From the NCBI GenBank assembly GCA_965207985.1, contig CBDBND010000035.1:248001-312000 (forward strand): 64,000 nt of DNA. Direction: 5' to 3'. Of the stretch, positions 63,211 through 64,000 are shown piece by piece. Source of the stretch: CBDBND01 sp965207985. GTDB taxonomy: Bacteria > Pseudomonadota > Alphaproteobacteria > Rhodospirillales > Rhodospirillaceae. The translations under genes and the position numbers were made by a program. Numbering within the stretch: position 1 is the first letter of the stretch; every line of letters starts with the position of its first letter. The notes under the pieces were generated by a model. It saw only the letters and a list, made by a program, of their open reading frames with translations, ran no database searches and was not told the origin of the DNA.

Positions 63211-63919
63211 GCACGACACCGGTCCCGATCACAAACCCCTGCGATTATACGGACGGCGCAAGGGCAAGCGCTTGCGCCCGGGGCGGCAACGTCTTCTCGA
63301 CACCGCCCTTGATAATCTAAGGCTTGACGCAGCTGGTCTGTCGCACCCTATAGAGCCGCAAAGTCTGTTCCATGATCAGATCCACTCGGTCTGGCTGGAG
63401 ATTGGGTTCGGTGGCGGTGAACACCTGGCGGCACAAGCCAAGGCCAATCCCGATGTGGGCTTCATCGGGTCTGAAGTGTTTGAAAACGGCATCGCCTCTC
63501 TCTTGCGCTATTGCGAAGACGACGGCCTGACCAACATCCGCATTTTTGACGACGATGTGCGCACTCTTATTCCGAACTTGGCGGCGGGGACGTTAGAACG
63601 GATATTCTTGCTCTTTCCCGACCCGTGGCCCAAGGCCCGTCATGCCAAACGGCGCTTTATTGCAACCGCGACCCTGGACGCTCTCGCCCGGGTTATGGCG
63701 CCGGGGGCGGAATTGCGGATCGCCACCGACCACCCCACCTATGCCCGCTGGTGTTTGCGCCATATTCCACCCCATCCTGCCTTTCTCTGGCCGGTCACCG
63801 GCCCGCAAGATTGGCGCTGCCGGCCCGCCGAAGGCCGACCCACCCGATATGAAGAAAAAGCGGTGCGGCAGGGGCGTCGCCCTATGTACTTGAATTTTCT
63901 GCGCTCGGCCGCCGACTAA
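63203..63919 (+). CDS. trmB: tRNA (guanine(46)-N7)-methyltransferase TrmB
   Basis: A 238-aa Methyltransf_4 protein with LRLYGRRKGKRLRPGRQRLL, the SAM motif WLEIGFGGGEHLAAQA, the acidic IGSEVFENG and the tRNA-related LFPDPWPKARHAKRRF. It methylates G46 in the tRNA variable loop. I set the start at GTG 63203, which overlaps the metK stop; an in-frame TTG at 63170 is less likely. It is complete, and rimP should follow. Confidence 0.93.
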   Translation: MSEHDTGPDHKPLRLYGRRKGKRLRPGRQRLLDTALDNLRLDAAGLSHPIEPQSLFHDQIHSVWLEIGFGGGEHLAAQAKANPDVGFIGSEVFENGIASLLRYCEDDGLTNIRIFDDDVRTLIPNLAAGTLERIFLLFPDPWPKARHAKRRFIATATLDALARVMAPGAELRIATDHPTYARWCLRHIPPHPAFLWPVTGPQDWRCRPAEGRPTRYEEKAVRQGRRPMYLNFLRSAAD

Positions 63920-63984
63920 GCCAAAACCCTTGTAACCAAACGGGAATCCGACTATATGGGCGGTCGAACTTCACATGTCGGTTG

Positions 63985-64000
63985 ACCTGAGGAGTGGGCC
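63985..64000 (+). ncRNA. Start of a rimP-type leader hairpin, cut by the window edge
   Basis: The last bases read CTGAGGAGTGGGCC. Alphaproteobacterial rimP genes carry a leader motif with a GAGUGGGC...GCCCAC hairpin, and rimP usually follows trmB at this locus. Only the left half-stem is inside the window, so this is a guess from context plus six to eight matching bases. Confidence 0.4.

Noticed and set aside
1..64000. CRISPR arrays, tRNA or rRNA genes
   Set aside because: No regularly spaced short repeats and no tRNA-like cloverleaf or rRNA sequence was recognised when reading both strands; a dedicated scan would be needed to be sure.

Overview
The window looks like chromosome of an alphaproteobacterium, possibly a marine or environmental Rhodospirillales-like lineage (order uncertain). 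Reasons: the right-hand block runs olsB-olsA-miaB-phoH-ybeY-corC-lnt-xre-metK-trmB and ends at a sequence like the alphaproteobacterial rimP leader; the ccm operon is complete and in alphaproteobacterial order; a perfect Irr-type iron control element (ICE box) lies upstream of a ferritin-like gene; glutamate-cysteine ligase is of the type common in this class. No tRNA, rRNA or CRISPR array was found.

Layout. 1-4.2 kb: an IS110 transposase cut by the window edge, a 141-bp tandem duplication, and a small membrane-protein gene split by an IS3 and an IS5/IS427 element. 4.3-19 kb: housekeeping and stress genes (zincin, nucleotidyl cyclase domain, UDG-like enzyme, sirtuin, LMW phosphatase, fructosamine kinase with an internal stop, twin NTF2-like proteins, periplasmic CbiX-like protein, ThpR, UbiA, RsmE, GshA, chorismate mutase, PFK), broken at 11.7-12.6 kb by an IS5-family element joined to two decapitated genes (FIST, HD-GYP). 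19-30 kb: two DUF1838-type Tat-exported proteins, a PAS-PP2C phosphatase, VOC and MBL-fold proteins, and three tandem family-5 solute-binding proteins without a permease. 30-33.6 kb: one gene broken by an IS3 and an IS256 element, the latter itself broken by a 148-bp MITE. 33.6-39 kb: YeeE/YedE pair, ferritin-like gene, and three more DUF1838 genes in tandem. 40.5-45 kb: another IS5-family element, a bifunctional PBP, IS debris and a 3'-truncated YgjP-type peptidase. 45-53.6 kb: ycgN, SCO and ccmIHGFEDCBA on the minus strand. 53.6-55.4 kb: an IS fragment, a headless olsB and a nonsense-interrupted olsA. 55.4-64 kb: the intact core block.

Two themes stand out. First, the region is heavily remodelled by at least eight mobile elements or fragments, and several genes can be rebuilt exactly by removing the elements plus one target duplication. 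Second, there is a family of five Tat-exported DUF1838-type proteins of unknown function, four of which share nearly the same architecture. The reading frames and repeats were read by eye; homology calls come from motif recognition, not database searches.
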